64,000 nt of DNA from Clostridia bacterium (GTDB lineage: Bacteria; Bacillota; Clostridia; Christensenellales; CAG-138), in NCBI GenBank assembly GCA_017547885.1, contig JAFYOP010000004.1, forward strand, positions 259,287 to 323,286, written 5' to 3'. Each line of letters starts with the position of its first letter. The stretch's first letter is position 1. Below are positions 25,850-35,313 of this stretch, piece by piece. Made by a program: the position numbers and the translations under genes. Under the pieces are notes generated by a model, which was not told the DNA's origin, ran no database searches, and was given only the letters and a program-made list of their open reading frames with translations.

Positions 25850-26311
25850 ATGCATACCTGCTACATACACATAAGAAATACCCCTGTTGGAGATATAACT
25901 GTTACTGAGCATGGAGGCTGTATAACGGGGCTGACATTTGATATGAGCTGTCCCGGCCAATGCCGGCGGACAGCTTTGCTTGATTTGTGCGAAAGTCAGC
26001 TTATGGAGTATTTTCGCGGAGAACGAAGGAGGTTTGATCTGCCGATATATATGGAGGATACAGCTTTCCGACAGAAAGTGTGGAAGGCACTTATGGATAT
26101 ACCGTACGGCGAAACAATTACATATGGAGAGTTGGCCAAAATGATAGGCAGCCCAAATTCCGCCAGAGCGGCAGGAAGCGCATGCGGAGCAAATCCGCTG
26201 CTTATAATAGTGCCGTGTCATAGGGTCGTAGGACGAAAAGGCCTGACAGGCTATGCCGGAGGGCTGGATTCTAAAAAAACTTTGCTTAAAATAGAAAAAA
26301 GTGGGAAATAA
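25850..26311 (+). CDS. ogt: Methylated-DNA--protein-cysteine methyltransferase
   Basis: This protein of about 153 residues removes methyl groups from O6-methylguanine by transferring them to its own Cys. The active site is IVPCHRVVG with Cys near residue 123; the DNA-binding helix PNSARAAGSACGANP precedes it, and GYAGGLDSK follows. The frame is open from 25814 inside the MATE gene; ATG 25850 is chosen for its four-base gap, though no clear ribosome site is present, so the start is uncertain. Confidence 0.85.
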   Translation: MHTCYIHIRNTPVGDITVTEHGGCITGLTFDMSCPGQCRRTALLDLCESQLMEYFRGERRRFDLPIYMEDTAFRQKVWKALMDIPYGETITYGELAKMIGSPNSARAAGSACGANPLLIIVPCHRVVGRKGLTGYAGGLDSKKTLLKIEKSGK

Positions 26312-26314
26312 CTA

Positions 26315-26342
26315 TTGACAGAGCAAAAAAATAGATTATAAT
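26315..26342 (+). promoter_or_regulatory. Promoter of the rubrerythrin gene
   Basis: A perfect TTGACA (26315-26320) and TATAAT (26337-26342) are separated by 16 bases. Confidence 0.8.
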
Positions 26343-26367
26343 AAGATTAAGAATTGTTCTTAATCTT
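26343..26367 (+). promoter_or_regulatory. 25-base palindromic operator before rubrerythrin
   Basis: AAGATTAAGAA (26343-26353) and TTCTTAATCTT (26357-26367) form a perfect inverted repeat around TTG, directly after the -10. Its AT-rich form and position over the transcription start fit a PerR/Fur-type repressor site; the identity is inferred. As RNA it could also form a 5' hairpin. Confidence 0.6.
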
Positions 26368-26404
26368 AAAAAACAAATAAATTTGCTTAAAGGAGAATAA
26401 AACA

Positions 26405-26938
26405 ATGGAACTTAAGGGCACCAAGACTGAACAGAACCTCATGACTGCATTTGCCGGCGAATCTCAGGCCAGGAACAAGTACACCTACTTTGCAAGCGTA
26501 GCACGCAAGGAAGGCTATGAGCAGATCGCTGCTATCTTCCAGCAGACCGCTGACAACGAGAAGGAACACGCAAAGCTTTGGTTCAAGTATCTGGGCGGCA
26601 TCGGCGATACCGCTGCTAACCTGAAGGCTGCCGCCGAAGGCGAAAACTACGAGTGGACCGATATGTACGCTACCTTTGCCGAAGAGGCTGAGGCTGAGGG
26701 CTTCAAGGAGCTGGCTTACAAGTTCCGCGCCGTAGCTGCCATCGAAAAGACCCACGAAGAGCGCTATCTTGCTCTGCTGAACAACGTAGAGATGAAGGCC
26801 GTATTTGAGAAGGCCGGCGAGACCATGTGGGAATGCCGTAACTGCGGTCACCTTGTAGTAGGTAAGGCTGCTCCCAACATGTGCCCCGTATGCGCACATC
26901 CCCAGAGCTACTTCGAAGTACGCAAGGAAAACTATTAA
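26405..26938 (+). CDS. rbr: Rubrerythrin
   Basis: This 177-residue cytoplasmic peroxidase protects anaerobes by reducing hydrogen peroxide. The four-helix diiron domain shows repeated E-x-x-H pairs (NEKEHAKLW near 58 and EKTHEERY near 116), and the C-terminal rubredoxin domain has CRNCGH and CPVCAHP (about 143-162). Codon bias resembles that of ribosomal genes, implying high expression. It has its own promoter with a palindromic operator, an AAAGGAG ribosome site and a terminator. Confidence 0.95.
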   Translation: MELKGTKTEQNLMTAFAGESQARNKYTYFASVARKEGYEQIAAIFQQTADNEKEHAKLWFKYLGGIGDTAANLKAAAEGENYEWTDMYATFAEEAEAEGFKELAYKFRAVAAIEKTHEERYLALLNNVEMKAVFEKAGETMWECRNCGHLVVGKAAPNMCPVCAHPQSYFEVRKENY

Positions 26939-26981
26939 TCCAAAATATCATTGAGCCACATTGATATATAACTCCTGCCCA

Positions 26982-27017
26982 AATATACGGCGTCCTATAT
27001 GGCGCCGTATATTTTAA
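26982..27017 (+). terminator. Intrinsic terminator after rubrerythrin
   Basis: AATATACGGCG pairs with CGCCGTATATT, followed by TTTAAT. The remaining bases to 27221 hold the promoter of the next operon (extended TGGTATAAT near 27155-27163). Confidence 0.75.
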
Positions 27018-27221
27018 TATCCTGTAAGTGCAAATTTTATGACCTGCTAAGCTGCAATCTTCAGCTTTGCGAAAAAGTTTATGTCAGGGGCTTTGAACGT
27101 GCAAAAAAATCAGCAAAAAATATAAATAACTTTCTAAACATATGTGAATGTAAGTGGTATAATATATCTGTTAAATGATGTCACATTACTGAATACATTT
27201 TTTGCGGAGGAGTCATATAAA

Positions 27222-28601
27222 ATGGAACATTACGGCGTATCTGTCAATATCCTCAATACCCCCGAGCTGGATCCCGGTTTTATCCCGCTGCTCAAGTACA
27301 ATCAGGCATTCCTGAAGGACGCAAAGAAGCCTTTCTCCATAGCGGTTGAGCGTGCGGACGGCCAGATGTCCACCCATCATACTTTTATCCACGGCACCGA
27401 TGAGATGCTGCAGGCAGACTGCTATTATGTAGAGCGCCTGGTAAAGACAATCCTGTGGATGAAGGGCGGCTTTAAAGTATACGTTGCCGGTGATGAAAGG
27501 GTATATGATTTCCTCAGCAAGGCATATAATGCAGGCGGTCAGCAGGAGTTTGACTGGGACTACATGGCAAACATATTTGAGCGTCCCTTTGAAGTAGTGT
27601 TTGTAGAAAAGGTGCCTGAGGCAAAGGATTCCCCCAAGCGTGTGGGCGGCCATCTGGACGGCTGCCGCATAGGCTTTGATGCAGGTGGATCCGATCGCAA
27701 GGTTTCCGCTGTTATAGACGGCGAAACCGTATATTCCGAGGAAGTGGTTTGGTTCCCCAAAATAAATTCCGATCCCGACTATCACTATGACGGAATAGTT
27801 TCCGCTCTCAAGTCCGCCGCAGAGCATATGCCCCGTGTGGATGCCGTTGGCGTATCCTCCGCAGGCGTATATATCAACGACCGAACCATGAGCGCTTCCC
27901 TGTTCCTTAAGGTTGGCAAGGAAGACTTTGATGCAAAGGTAAAGGATATCTATATCCGCGCCATCAAGGATACCTTTGGCGATGTTCCTTATGCTGTATA
28001 TAACGACGGCGACGTTTCTGCCCTTGCAGGCACCATGAGCCTTAACGACAACAACGTACTTGGCATTGCCATGGGCACCAGCGAGGCTGTAGGCTATGTG
28101 GACGGCGAAGGCCGCATCACCGGCTGGCTCAATGAGCTTGCATTTGTGCCTGTTGATGCTGCTCCCGATGCCATGCGTGACGAGTGGTCCGGCGATATTG
28201 GCTGCGGCGTAAAGTATTTCTCTCAGGACAGCGTAATAAAACTTGCTCCCCGCGCAGGCATTGAGCTGGATGAAAGCCTGTCCCCCGCGGAAAAACTTAA
28301 GGTAGTTCAGGGCCTCATGGCTGAGGATGATCCACGCGCAGCAAAGGTATACTGCACCATCGGCGTATATCTGGGCCATACCCTTGCATATTATTTTGAC
28401 CTGTATGGCTTTAAGCATGTGCTGCTGCTGGGCCGAGTAATGAGCGGCAAGGGCGGCGATCTGCTCCTTGAGAACTGCAGAAAGGTGCTTGAGAGCGAAT
28501 ATCCCGAAGTAAATAAGGCTATCAACCTTGCTCTGCCCGATGAAAAGTTCCGCCGCGTTGGCCAGTCCATGGCCGCAGCCAGCCTTGCGGAATCCAAATA
28601 G
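27222..28601 (+). CDS. ROK-like sugar kinase with extra N-terminal domain, probable amino-sugar kinase
   Basis: This 459-residue protein has about 150 extra residues before an actin-fold kinase core: phosphate-1 motif GFDAGGSDRKVSAV (about 153), a second segment GVSSAGVYIND (about 212), the acidic NDGDVSALAG (about 265) and an adenosine motif AMGTSEAVGY (about 285). This resembles ROK and BadF-like kinases. It heads an operon with nagB and nagA, so N-acetylglucosamine or another amino sugar is the likely substrate (inference). ATG 27222 follows GGAGGAG; the frame opens at 27144 but that part contains the promoter. The function of the N-terminal domain is not recognised. Confidence 0.7.
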   Translation: MEHYGVSVNILNTPELDPGFIPLLKYNQAFLKDAKKPFSIAVERADGQMSTHHTFIHGTDEMLQADCYYVERLVKTILWMKGGFKVYVAGDERVYDFLSKAYNAGGQQEFDWDYMANIFERPFEVVFVEKVPEAKDSPKRVGGHLDGCRIGFDAGGSDRKVSAVIDGETVYSEEVVWFPKINSDPDYHYDGIVSALKSAAEHMPRVDAVGVSSAGVYINDRTMSASLFLKVGKEDFDAKVKDIYIRAIKDTFGDVPYAVYNDGDVSALAGTMSLNDNNVLGIAMGTSEAVGYVDGEGRITGWLNELAFVPVDAAPDAMRDEWSGDIGCGVKYFSQDSVIKLAPRAGIELDESLSPAEKLKVVQGLMAEDDPRAAKVYCTIGVYLGHTLAYYFDLYGFKHVLLLGRVMSGKGGDLLLENCRKVLESEYPEVNKAINLALPDEKFRRVGQSMAAASLAESK

Positions 28602-28651
28602 AAACCCGATTACGCTAATATAATAAATTAAAAAGATAGGAGACAGCCATA

Positions 28652-29404
28652 ATGAGGATCTATTGTGAGAAGGATTATCAGGCAATGAGCCGCCGTGCTG
28701 CCAATATTATTGCAGCCGAAATTATACGTAAGCCCGACTGCGTACTGGGCCTCGCAACCGGTTCTACCCCCGTTGGCACATATAAGGAGCTGATCGCAAT
28801 GTATCAGCAGGGCGATGTGAGCTTTAAGGAAGTGCACAGTGTAAACCTGGATGAGTACAAGGGCCTTGCCCCCACTCACGATCAGAGCTATCGCTATTTT
28901 ATGCAGGATAATCTCTTTAACCATGTGGATATAGACCCTGCCAATACAAACGTACCCAATGGCCTTGCAGAGGATGCGGAAGCCGAGTGTGCTGCTTATG
29001 ACAGGCTGGTGGAATCTTTCGGTTATGCGGATCTGCAGCTCCTTGGCATCGGCAACAATGGTCATATCGGCTTTAACGAGCCTGACAGCAGCTTTACCAA
29101 GGCTACCCATGTGGTGGATCTTACTGAAAGCACTATCTCCGCCAATGCCCGCTTTTTTGAGAGCGCAAACGAGGTGCCCCGCCAGGCCCTTACCATGGGC
29201 ATTGGATGCATCATGGCAGCCCGCCGTATACTGCTGGTGGCCAATGGTGCAGGCAAGGCAGACGCCCTTTACAACACCGTATGCGGTCCCATCACTCCTG
29301 AGTGCCCCGCCACTATTCTTCAGCTCCATAAGGATGTTGTAATAGTTGCAGACGAGGCAGCTCTGAGCAAGGTAATTGCTGCAGGAGTAGCCGTATGCAG
29401 ATAA
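28652..29404 (+). CDS. nagB: Glucosamine-6-phosphate deaminase
   Basis: This 250-residue enzyme turns glucosamine 6-phosphate into fructose 6-phosphate and ammonia, feeding pfkA-type glycolysis. It shows GLATGSTPVGTY (about 33-44), VNLDEYKGL (Asp about 70), GIGNNGHIGFNEP (about 132-144) and TMGIG (about 186). Its stop overlaps the nagA start by ten bases, indicating coupled translation. AGGAGA precedes ATG. Confidence 0.95.
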   Translation: MRIYCEKDYQAMSRRAANIIAAEIIRKPDCVLGLATGSTPVGTYKELIAMYQQGDVSFKEVHSVNLDEYKGLAPTHDQSYRYFMQDNLFNHVDIDPANTNVPNGLAEDAEAECAAYDRLVESFGYADLQLLGIGNNGHIGFNEPDSSFTKATHVVDLTESTISANARFFESANEVPRQALTMGIGCIMAARRILLVANGAGKADALYNTVCGPITPECPATILQLHKDVVIVADEAALSKVIAAGVAVCR

Positions 29405-30519
29405 TCAACGGAAAGGTATTTGACATTAAAGAAGGCTTTGTAAGCCGGGATGTATATACCGATGGCATGTATATTGCTGAAAAGAGCGGAGATGACGTTG
29501 TTATAGACGCATCCGACTGCTATGTTATCCCCGGCCTGGTGGATGTACACTTCCACGGCTGCGTAGGCGAGGATTTCAGCGACGCTACTCCGGAAGGCCT
29601 GCAGAAAATAGCTGACTATGAGCTGTCCGAGGGCGTTACTTACATCTGCCCCGCAGGTATGACTCTGCCAGAGGATCAGCTTACTGCCATCTGCCGCAAC
29701 ACCGCCGCCCACAGGAAGAATAATTCCGGCGGCGCCGAGGTGGTGGGCGCTCACCTTGAAGGTCCTTTCCTTTCCATGGCAAAGAAGGGCGCCCAAAATG
29801 GCGCATTTATCCACGAACCGGATGCCAATATGCTGAGGCGTCTGCAGGATGCTGCAGAAGGCAGCGTAAGGCTGGTAACGCTGGCGGCCGAGGAGCCCAA
29901 CGCCATAGAGTTTATCAAGGCAGCTGTGGATATGGGTATTACCGTATCCTTGGGACATACCACCGCGGGCTATGATGTGGCTTCTGCCGCATATGCTGCC
30001 GGTGCTTCCCATGCCACCCACCTTTACAACGGCATGCCTTCCCTCCACCACAGGGAGCCCGCCGTTATAGGTGCAGCATTTGACGCAGGCGCAAGGGCAG
30101 AGCTGATTTGCGACGGTATACACATTCATGGCAGCGTTGTGCGCCTTACCTTTGCAATGTTCGGTGCAGAGCGCATGGTTCTTATATCCGACTCCCTCCG
30201 GGCTGCAGGTATGCCGGATGGTATTTATCCCTTCGGTGGTCAGGAAATAGAGGTTCACGGCAACCGTGCCACCATAGCCGGCCATCCCGAGACCCTTGCA
30301 GGCTCTGTTACCAGCCTTATGGGCTGCATGCGCAAGGCTGTTGAGTTTGGTATTCCCCTTGCGGATGCGGTACGTGCCTCCTCTCTGAATCCTGCTGAGG
30401 CCATCGGTATAGCGGACAGAGCGGGCACACTGGATGTGGGCAAGGAAGCCAGCATTCTGCTGCTCAATAAGAAGGACCTGTCCCTGCGTACTGTTATTTT
30501 CAAGGGTCAGGTACAGTAA
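29395..30519 (+). CDS. nagA: N-acetylglucosamine-6-phosphate deacetylase
   Basis: This 374-residue amidohydrolase removes acetate from GlcNAc-6-phosphate to supply NagB. It has the metal ligands DVHFHG (about 50-55), EGPFLS (Glu about 122), GHT (about 185), ATHLYNGM (about 205), the catalytic SDSLRAAG (Asp about 265) and a C-terminal composite domain. Its gene overlaps nagB by ten bases. A terminator follows at once. Confidence 0.95.
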   Translation: MQIINGKVFDIKEGFVSRDVYTDGMYIAEKSGDDVVIDASDCYVIPGLVDVHFHGCVGEDFSDATPEGLQKIADYELSEGVTYICPAGMTLPEDQLTAICRNTAAHRKNNSGGAEVVGAHLEGPFLSMAKKGAQNGAFIHEPDANMLRRLQDAAEGSVRLVTLAAEEPNAIEFIKAAVDMGITVSLGHTTAGYDVASAAYAAGASHATHLYNGMPSLHHREPAVIGAAFDAGARAELICDGIHIHGSVVRLTFAMFGAERMVLISDSLRAAGMPDGIYPFGGQEIEVHGNRATIAGHPETLAGSVTSLMGCMRKAVEFGIPLADAVRASSLNPAEAIGIADRAGTLDVGKEASILLLNKKDLSLRTVIFKGQVQ

Positions 30520-30536
30520 ATAAATACAGTATCAGA

Positions 30537-30567
30537 AGCCGCCCGTGCTTTATACGGGCGGCTTTTT
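30537..30567 (+). terminator. Intrinsic terminator after nagA
   Basis: AGCCGCCCGT (30537-30546) pairs perfectly with ACGGGCGGCT (30554-30563), followed by TTTTT. Confidence 0.9.
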
Positions 30568-30760
30568 GCGTATCCGGAGGCAGGGGGAGAGGCAAATGGT
30601 GCAGCTTTTTATGCAGTATTTTGCGAAAACAGCCCTGAATTATAGTAAAAAATAGTACCTAAAATATTTTTTGCAATATCTTGAGCAGAAAATATAGTTT
30701 TAATAGCTAAAGGGGTCGTGTATAATGGTAAAAAATCAGGAAGATCGGGAGGTTTACCCA

Positions 30761-32416
30761 ATGAAGAAGTTTTTTGCAATAGTACTTGCTGCACTGATGC
30801 TTTTCAGCCTTACCGCATGCAGCCAGAGCAATGTTGCAGTAGAAGAAGCAGCACCCGTTGAATCCGAAGCGGCTCCCGCCCCCGCTCCCACTGCTGAGGT
30901 GGAAGAGGGACTGCTCAGGGTAGCGGCCCTGTACGATATAAGCACCATGGACGTGGCACAGACCACCGACAACTACATGGTTCCCATGAATATCTTTGAC
31001 CGTCTCTTTGAGGTAGAGGTTCAGGACAACGGCGGCACCGAGATAGTGCCCAGCCTTTGCACCGGCTACACCCCCTCTGAGGATGGCCTTACCTACACCT
31101 TTACCCTCCGTGAAGGCGTGGTATTCTCCAACGGCAGCGCACTGACCGCATCTGACGTTCAGTATACCTTTGAGCGCCTGCTCACCGCCGGCGGCGTAAA
31201 TGACGACGTTCCTCTGGAAGTTGCCGGCGCAGAAGCCCTCAAGAACGGCGAGGCCGATACCCTTGCAGGTTTCTCCGTAATCAGCGACTACGAGTTCTCC
31301 ATCACCCTCGGAGCCCCCAATGCAGGCTTTATTGCTGAGCTTACCGGCCCCGCCATGTCCGTTGTGGATAAGGAGACCATGGAGCAGGTAACTAACTTTG
31401 GTATCGCCTGCGAAGATACCATCGGCACCGGCCCCTACATGATCACCGAGTGGGTGGTAAACGATCACTATACCCTTGAGTACAACGAAAACTACTGGGG
31501 TGAAGAGCCCAGCGTCAAGAAGATGATAGTTTCCATCATTCCCGACGCTTCCACTCAGAACCTTATGTATCAGAACGGCGAGCTGGATATTATTGACCTT
31601 GAGTATCTGGATTCCGCAATCGTAGAGTCCACCTACAAGACCAACTACGCTGACAGCATCATCTCCGGTTCCCGCGTTGGTCTTACCTATCTGGCCATGA
31701 ACGCAAACAATGAGTTCCTTTCCGATGTAAACGTGCGCAAGGCCGTACAGATGGCTATCGACGTTGACTCCATAATTGCTTCCGTATACGCTGGCGATGC
31801 TATTCCCGAGAGCGGCATTATCCCCACCGGCGTATGGGGCCACAACGATGCCCTTGAGCGTCCCGTATACGACGTAGAAGCTGCAAAGGCTCTGCTGGCA
31901 GATGCCGGCTATGCCGAGGGTCAGATCTCCTTCGAGCTTGCCATGGATTCTTCCTCCTCCAGCAACACTCAGCTGGTATACCAGATCGTTCAGCAGTACC
32001 TGAAGGCCATCGGCATCAACGCCGAGATCGGCACCTATGACGAATCCTCCTGGCTGGATCTGCGCAAGTCCGGCGAGATGGATGCCTTCATCGCAAACTG
32101 GACCATGGACTACAATGACCCCGCCAACATCATGTATACCTTCTACGGCAGCGAGGAAAAGACCAAGATCCGCAGCCTCAACTATGCTGATGAAGCTATC
32201 ATGGCCCGCGTAGCCGCAGCTTCTTCCATCACCGACGATGCAGCCCGTATGGCTGAGTATCAGGCCCTGGAGCAGAAGATCGTAGTGGAAGACGCTGCAT
32301 GGGTACCCCTTCTTGGCAATATGCACCTGTTTGCACTGGGCCAGAGGGTAGCGGACTTTGTTCCCTACTGGGCAGGCTACAGCAACTTCTACGCTAAGGA
32401 TGTAGTGCTCAACTAA
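30761..32416 (+). CDS. dppA: Peptide/nickel-type ABC transporter binding lipoprotein (family 5)
   Basis: This 551-residue protein has a lipoprotein signal (lipobox LTAC), a Glu/Pro/Ala spacer very like that of the binding protein at 6004, and a family 5 domain with LCTGYTPSEDGLTYTFTLRE (key: SEDGLTYTF near 100) and NVRKAVQMAID (about 325). It should bind oligopeptides, though nickel or sugar-like ligands occur in the family. ATG 30761 follows GGGAGG; a TATAAT near 30720 is the probable -10. Codon bias indicates high expression. A strong hairpin follows the stop. Confidence 0.88.
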   Translation: MKKFFAIVLAALMLFSLTACSQSNVAVEEAAPVESEAAPAPAPTAEVEEGLLRVAALYDISTMDVAQTTDNYMVPMNIFDRLFEVEVQDNGGTEIVPSLCTGYTPSEDGLTYTFTLREGVVFSNGSALTASDVQYTFERLLTAGGVNDDVPLEVAGAEALKNGEADTLAGFSVISDYEFSITLGAPNAGFIAELTGPAMSVVDKETMEQVTNFGIACEDTIGTGPYMITEWVVNDHYTLEYNENYWGEEPSVKKMIVSIIPDASTQNLMYQNGELDIIDLEYLDSAIVESTYKTNYADSIISGSRVGLTYLAMNANNEFLSDVNVRKAVQMAIDVDSIIASVYAGDAIPESGIIPTGVWGHNDALERPVYDVEAAKALLADAGYAEGQISFELAMDSSSSSNTQLVYQIVQQYLKAIGINAEIGTYDESSWLDLRKSGEMDAFIANWTMDYNDPANIMYTFYGSEEKTKIRSLNYADEAIMARVAAASSITDDAARMAEYQALEQKIVVEDAAWVPLLGNMHLFALGQRVADFVPYWAGYSNFYAKDVVLN

Positions 32417-32448
32417 GAATCATACATTAAAATAAGCATTAAAAGTGC

Positions 32449-32482
32449 GCATAAGGGTATCTGAAAGCAGATGCCCTTATGC
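32449..32482 (+). promoter_or_regulatory. Intercistronic hairpin between dppA and dppB
   Basis: GCATAAGGGTATCT (32449-32462) pairs with AGATGCCCTTATGC (32469-32482), 14 pairs with one G-U, loop GAAAGC. No T run follows, so it probably stabilises the upstream dppA message or limits read-through instead of ending transcription. Confidence 0.6.
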
Positions 32483-32502
32483 TCATGTGAGGGGATATGA
32501 CA

Positions 32503-33429
32503 ATGGTAACAAGTATATTAAAGCGAATAGGACAGACGGTGCTCATATTGATAGGCGTGGCAATGCTTATCTTTATAATGCTGCGCATTATTCCCGGCAA
32601 CGCCATAGTCACTATGATGGGCGAGCATGCCAACCCTGAGGCCATAGTTCGCATGACCGCAGAGCTGGGGCTGGATCAGCCCATACATGTGCAGTTCTGG
32701 AAGTATATCACAGGCGTGTTTTCCGGTGACCTTGGCACCAGCTATTCCCTTAACCGCAGCGTGTCTGAGCTTATTGCCACATCTTTCCCCAATACCTTCC
32801 GGCTTGCCATATTTGCAGCGCTGTTTGCGTGGACCCTTGGAATAGTCTGCGGCATAATAGCCGCAGTTAAAAAGAACGGAATACTGGATCATCTCTTTAT
32901 GGGCGTATCCCTTCTGGGTGTATCTGTGCCTGTGTTTATGGTGGCCATGGTGCTGCAGTACCTGCTGGCATACAAGCTTCAGCTGTTCCCCATATCCTCG
33001 GGCTCTGCAGGGCTTATAGGGTATGTATTGCCTGCAATAGCCCTGGGCTGGAACTCTGCGGGCAGCATATCAAGGCTTACCCGTTCTACCCTTCTGGAAG
33101 TATTGCAGGAGGATTATATCGATACCGCCCGTGCAAAGGGATACAAGCAGCTGCCGGTAATCATGCGGCACGCCCTTCGGAATGCGGTGCTGCCGGTTAT
33201 CACCATGATGGCGGTACAGCTGTCATCCCTGCTTTCCGGCGCTGTTATCTGCGAAACCATATTCTCCATCAACGGCATAGGACGCCTTGCGGTGCAGGCC
33301 ATTGATGGACGTGACATACCGCTGCTGCAGGGAACAATACTGTTCTCCACGGCGCTGGTAATACTGGGCAACCTTGTGGCGGACTGTCTGTATTCGCTGC
33401 TGGATCCCAGAATACGCAAGGAGGTGTAA
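32503..33429 (+). CDS. dppB: Peptide ABC transporter permease, DppB type
   Basis: This 308-residue protein has six helices, with the N-terminal IPGNA motif (about 32), the loop GLDQPIHVQFWKYI (about 56-70) and the coupling loop DYIDTARAKG (about 203-212). It forms the inner-membrane channel with DppC. ATG 32503 is preferred to ATG 32497 because GAGGGG then lies 8 bases upstream. Confidence 0.9.
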   Translation: MVTSILKRIGQTVLILIGVAMLIFIMLRIIPGNAIVTMMGEHANPEAIVRMTAELGLDQPIHVQFWKYITGVFSGDLGTSYSLNRSVSELIATSFPNTFRLAIFAALFAWTLGIVCGIIAAVKKNGILDHLFMGVSLLGVSVPVFMVAMVLQYLLAYKLQLFPISSGSAGLIGYVLPAIALGWNSAGSISRLTRSTLLEVLQEDYIDTARAKGYKQLPVIMRHALRNAVLPVITMMAVQLSSLLSGAVICETIFSINGIGRLAVQAIDGRDIPLLQGTILFSTALVILGNLVADCLYSLLDPRIRKEV

Positions 33430-33433
33430 CCAT

Positions 33434-34324
33434 ATGGAAAAGAAGAATATTATGGATGCCCCCGTGCTTTACGATGAACAGAATACCTTCCGCGGCGTGA
33501 TGAAGAGGCTTTTCAGGGAAAATAAGCTGGCCATACTGTCGTTGGTCATAATTGCCATATTTGTGATAGGCGCAGTGTTTGCCCCCTGGCTCACGCCGTA
33601 TGGATATGAGGATATAGACCCCATAAACCGCCTTTCCGGTCTTTCCAAAGAGCATCCTCTGGGTGCTGATGAGCTGGGCCGCGATGTGCTTACAAGGCTG
33701 CTGTACGGCTCCAGAATATCCCTGCTTGTGGGTATAGTGCCCACCATAATATCCATGCTGGCAGGGGCAGTGCTGGGCATAGTGGCAGGCTACATGGGCG
33801 GACGTGTGGATTCCGTGATAATGCGCCTTGCGGATATCATGCTGGCTTTCCCCTCAATGCTGCTGGCCATGGTAATTATGTATACCCTTGGCGACGGCAT
33901 AATTAACATATTCCTTGCGCTGGCCCTTGTAAACTGGGCAAGCGTTGCCCGCATAGTGAGGGCGGAGACGCTTAAGCTTCGTGAGGCGGAGTTTGTGGAG
34001 GCGGCACGCTCTATAGGCGTCAGCAATTTTAAAATAATGTGGCGGCACATAATGCCCAACTGCATTCCCTCCATGATAGTGCTGTTCACCCTGAACATAC
34101 CCTCTGCCATACTGTCCGAAAGTTCCCTGAGCTTCCTTGGCCTGGGTATTGAGAAGCCCATGGCATCCTGGGGCATGATGGTAAACATAGGCCGTCAGTA
34201 TCTTTACAACAATCCCGAGCTTAGCCTTGTTCCCAGCATAGCCATCATGCTGATAGTGCTGGCCTTCAATTTCCTGGGGGATGGCTTGCGCGATGTTTTG
34301 GATCCCCATCTGAAGAAGCAGTAA
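33434..34324 (+). CDS. dppC: Peptide ABC transporter permease, DppC type
   Basis: This 296-residue protein carries the N-terminal FRENKLAILS region, HPLGADELGRDVLTRLLYG (key: LGADELGRD near 75), the coupling loop EFVEAARSIGVS (about 190-201) and SFLGLGIEKP (about 235), all typical of DppC/OppC. ATG 33434 lies four bases after the dppB stop, with AAGGAGG inside the end of dppB. Confidence 0.9.
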   Translation: MEKKNIMDAPVLYDEQNTFRGVMKRLFRENKLAILSLVIIAIFVIGAVFAPWLTPYGYEDIDPINRLSGLSKEHPLGADELGRDVLTRLLYGSRISLLVGIVPTIISMLAGAVLGIVAGYMGGRVDSVIMRLADIMLAFPSMLLAMVIMYTLGDGIINIFLALALVNWASVARIVRAETLKLREAEFVEAARSIGVSNFKIMWRHIMPNCIPSMIVLFTLNIPSAILSESSLSFLGLGIEKPMASWGMMVNIGRQYLYNNPELSLVPSIAIMLIVLAFNFLGDGLRDVLDPHLKKQ

Positions 34325-34337
34325 AAAGGAGGACGCT

Positions 34338-35312
34338 ATGGAAAAAATGACCTTGCAGGTAAATGACCTGTGTACCAGCTTTTTTACTGACAAAGGCGAG
34401 ATAAAGGCTGTAAACCATGTATCCTTTGACGTGCCAAAGCGCAGTATCATAGGCATAGTGGGAGAATCCGGCTGCGGCAAAAGCATGACCGCCCGCTCTG
34501 TGATGCGCCTGTTGAAGTATCCCGGCAAAATAGTCAGCGGCAGCATTGCCATTGAGGACAAGGAGCTGACTGCCCTCACCGAGGCTGAGATGTCCAACGT
34601 CAGGGGAGAGGAAATATCCATGATATTCCAGGAGCCCATGACCAGCCTTAATCCTGTAATGAAGGTGGGTAAGCAAGTGCAGGAAGTGGTGCTGCTGCAC
34701 AGGAAGGTAACTAAGCAGGAAGCCAAAAAGGAAGTTATACGCATATTCGAAAAGGTGGGCATATCCGAGCCCGAAAAGCGCTATGAGTGCTACCCTCACG
34801 AGCTTTCCGGCGGCCTTCGCCAGAGGGTGATGATAGCTATGGCCATGATATGCAGGCCCAAGCTGCTGATAGCGGATGAACCTACCACCGCGCTGGACGT
34901 TACGGTGGAAGCACAGATACTGGAGCTTATGAAGAACCTTCGTGACGAAATAGGCACCAGCATAATACTTATATCCCATAACCTTGGCGTTGTGGCGGAG
35001 CTGTGCGATTATGTGCATGTAATGTACGCAGGCCGCATAGTGGAACAGGCAGAGACCTTTGAGCTGTTTGACAATCCAAAGCACCCATATACCATAGGCC
35101 TTATGAATGCGGTGGATTCCCTTGAGAAAAAGCAGGGCGTGCTGGATACCATACCCGGCACAGTGCCCAATCTGCTTGATCTTCCCGAGGGATGCAGCTT
35201 TGAGCCCCGCTGTGGCAAGAGGTGCGAAAAGTGCGTAGAGTGTGTGCCGGAGCTCCATGAGATAGCCCCCGGTCATCTGGTGCGCTGCCATGCCTGCGGG
35301 CAGGAGGTGTGA
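34338..35312 (+). CDS. dppD: Peptide ABC transporter ATP-binding protein, DppD type
   Basis: This 324-residue ATPase has Walker A GESGCGKSM (about 43-51), signature LSGGLRQRV (about 155-163), Walker B LLIADEPTTALD (about 176-187) and a C-terminal oligopeptide domain with clustered Cys (CGKRCEKC and CHACG), the cysteine pattern used for an iron-sulfur or zinc site in such ATPases. AAAAGGAGG precedes ATG. Confidence 0.92.
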   Translation: MEKMTLQVNDLCTSFFTDKGEIKAVNHVSFDVPKRSIIGIVGESGCGKSMTARSVMRLLKYPGKIVSGSIAIEDKELTALTEAEMSNVRGEEISMIFQEPMTSLNPVMKVGKQVQEVVLLHRKVTKQEAKKEVIRIFEKVGISEPEKRYECYPHELSGGLRQRVMIAMAMICRPKLLIADEPTTALDVTVEAQILELMKNLRDEIGTSIILISHNLGVVAELCDYVHVMYAGRIVEQAETFELFDNPKHPYTIGLMNAVDSLEKKQGVLDTIPGTVPNLLDLPEGCSFEPRCGKRCEKCVECVPELHEIAPGHLVRCHACGQEV

Positions 35313-35313
35313 T

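Noticed and set aside
30707..32326. 539-codon minus-strand open frame
   Set aside because: Shadow of dppA; Gly/Val-rich translation typical of antisense to biased codons.
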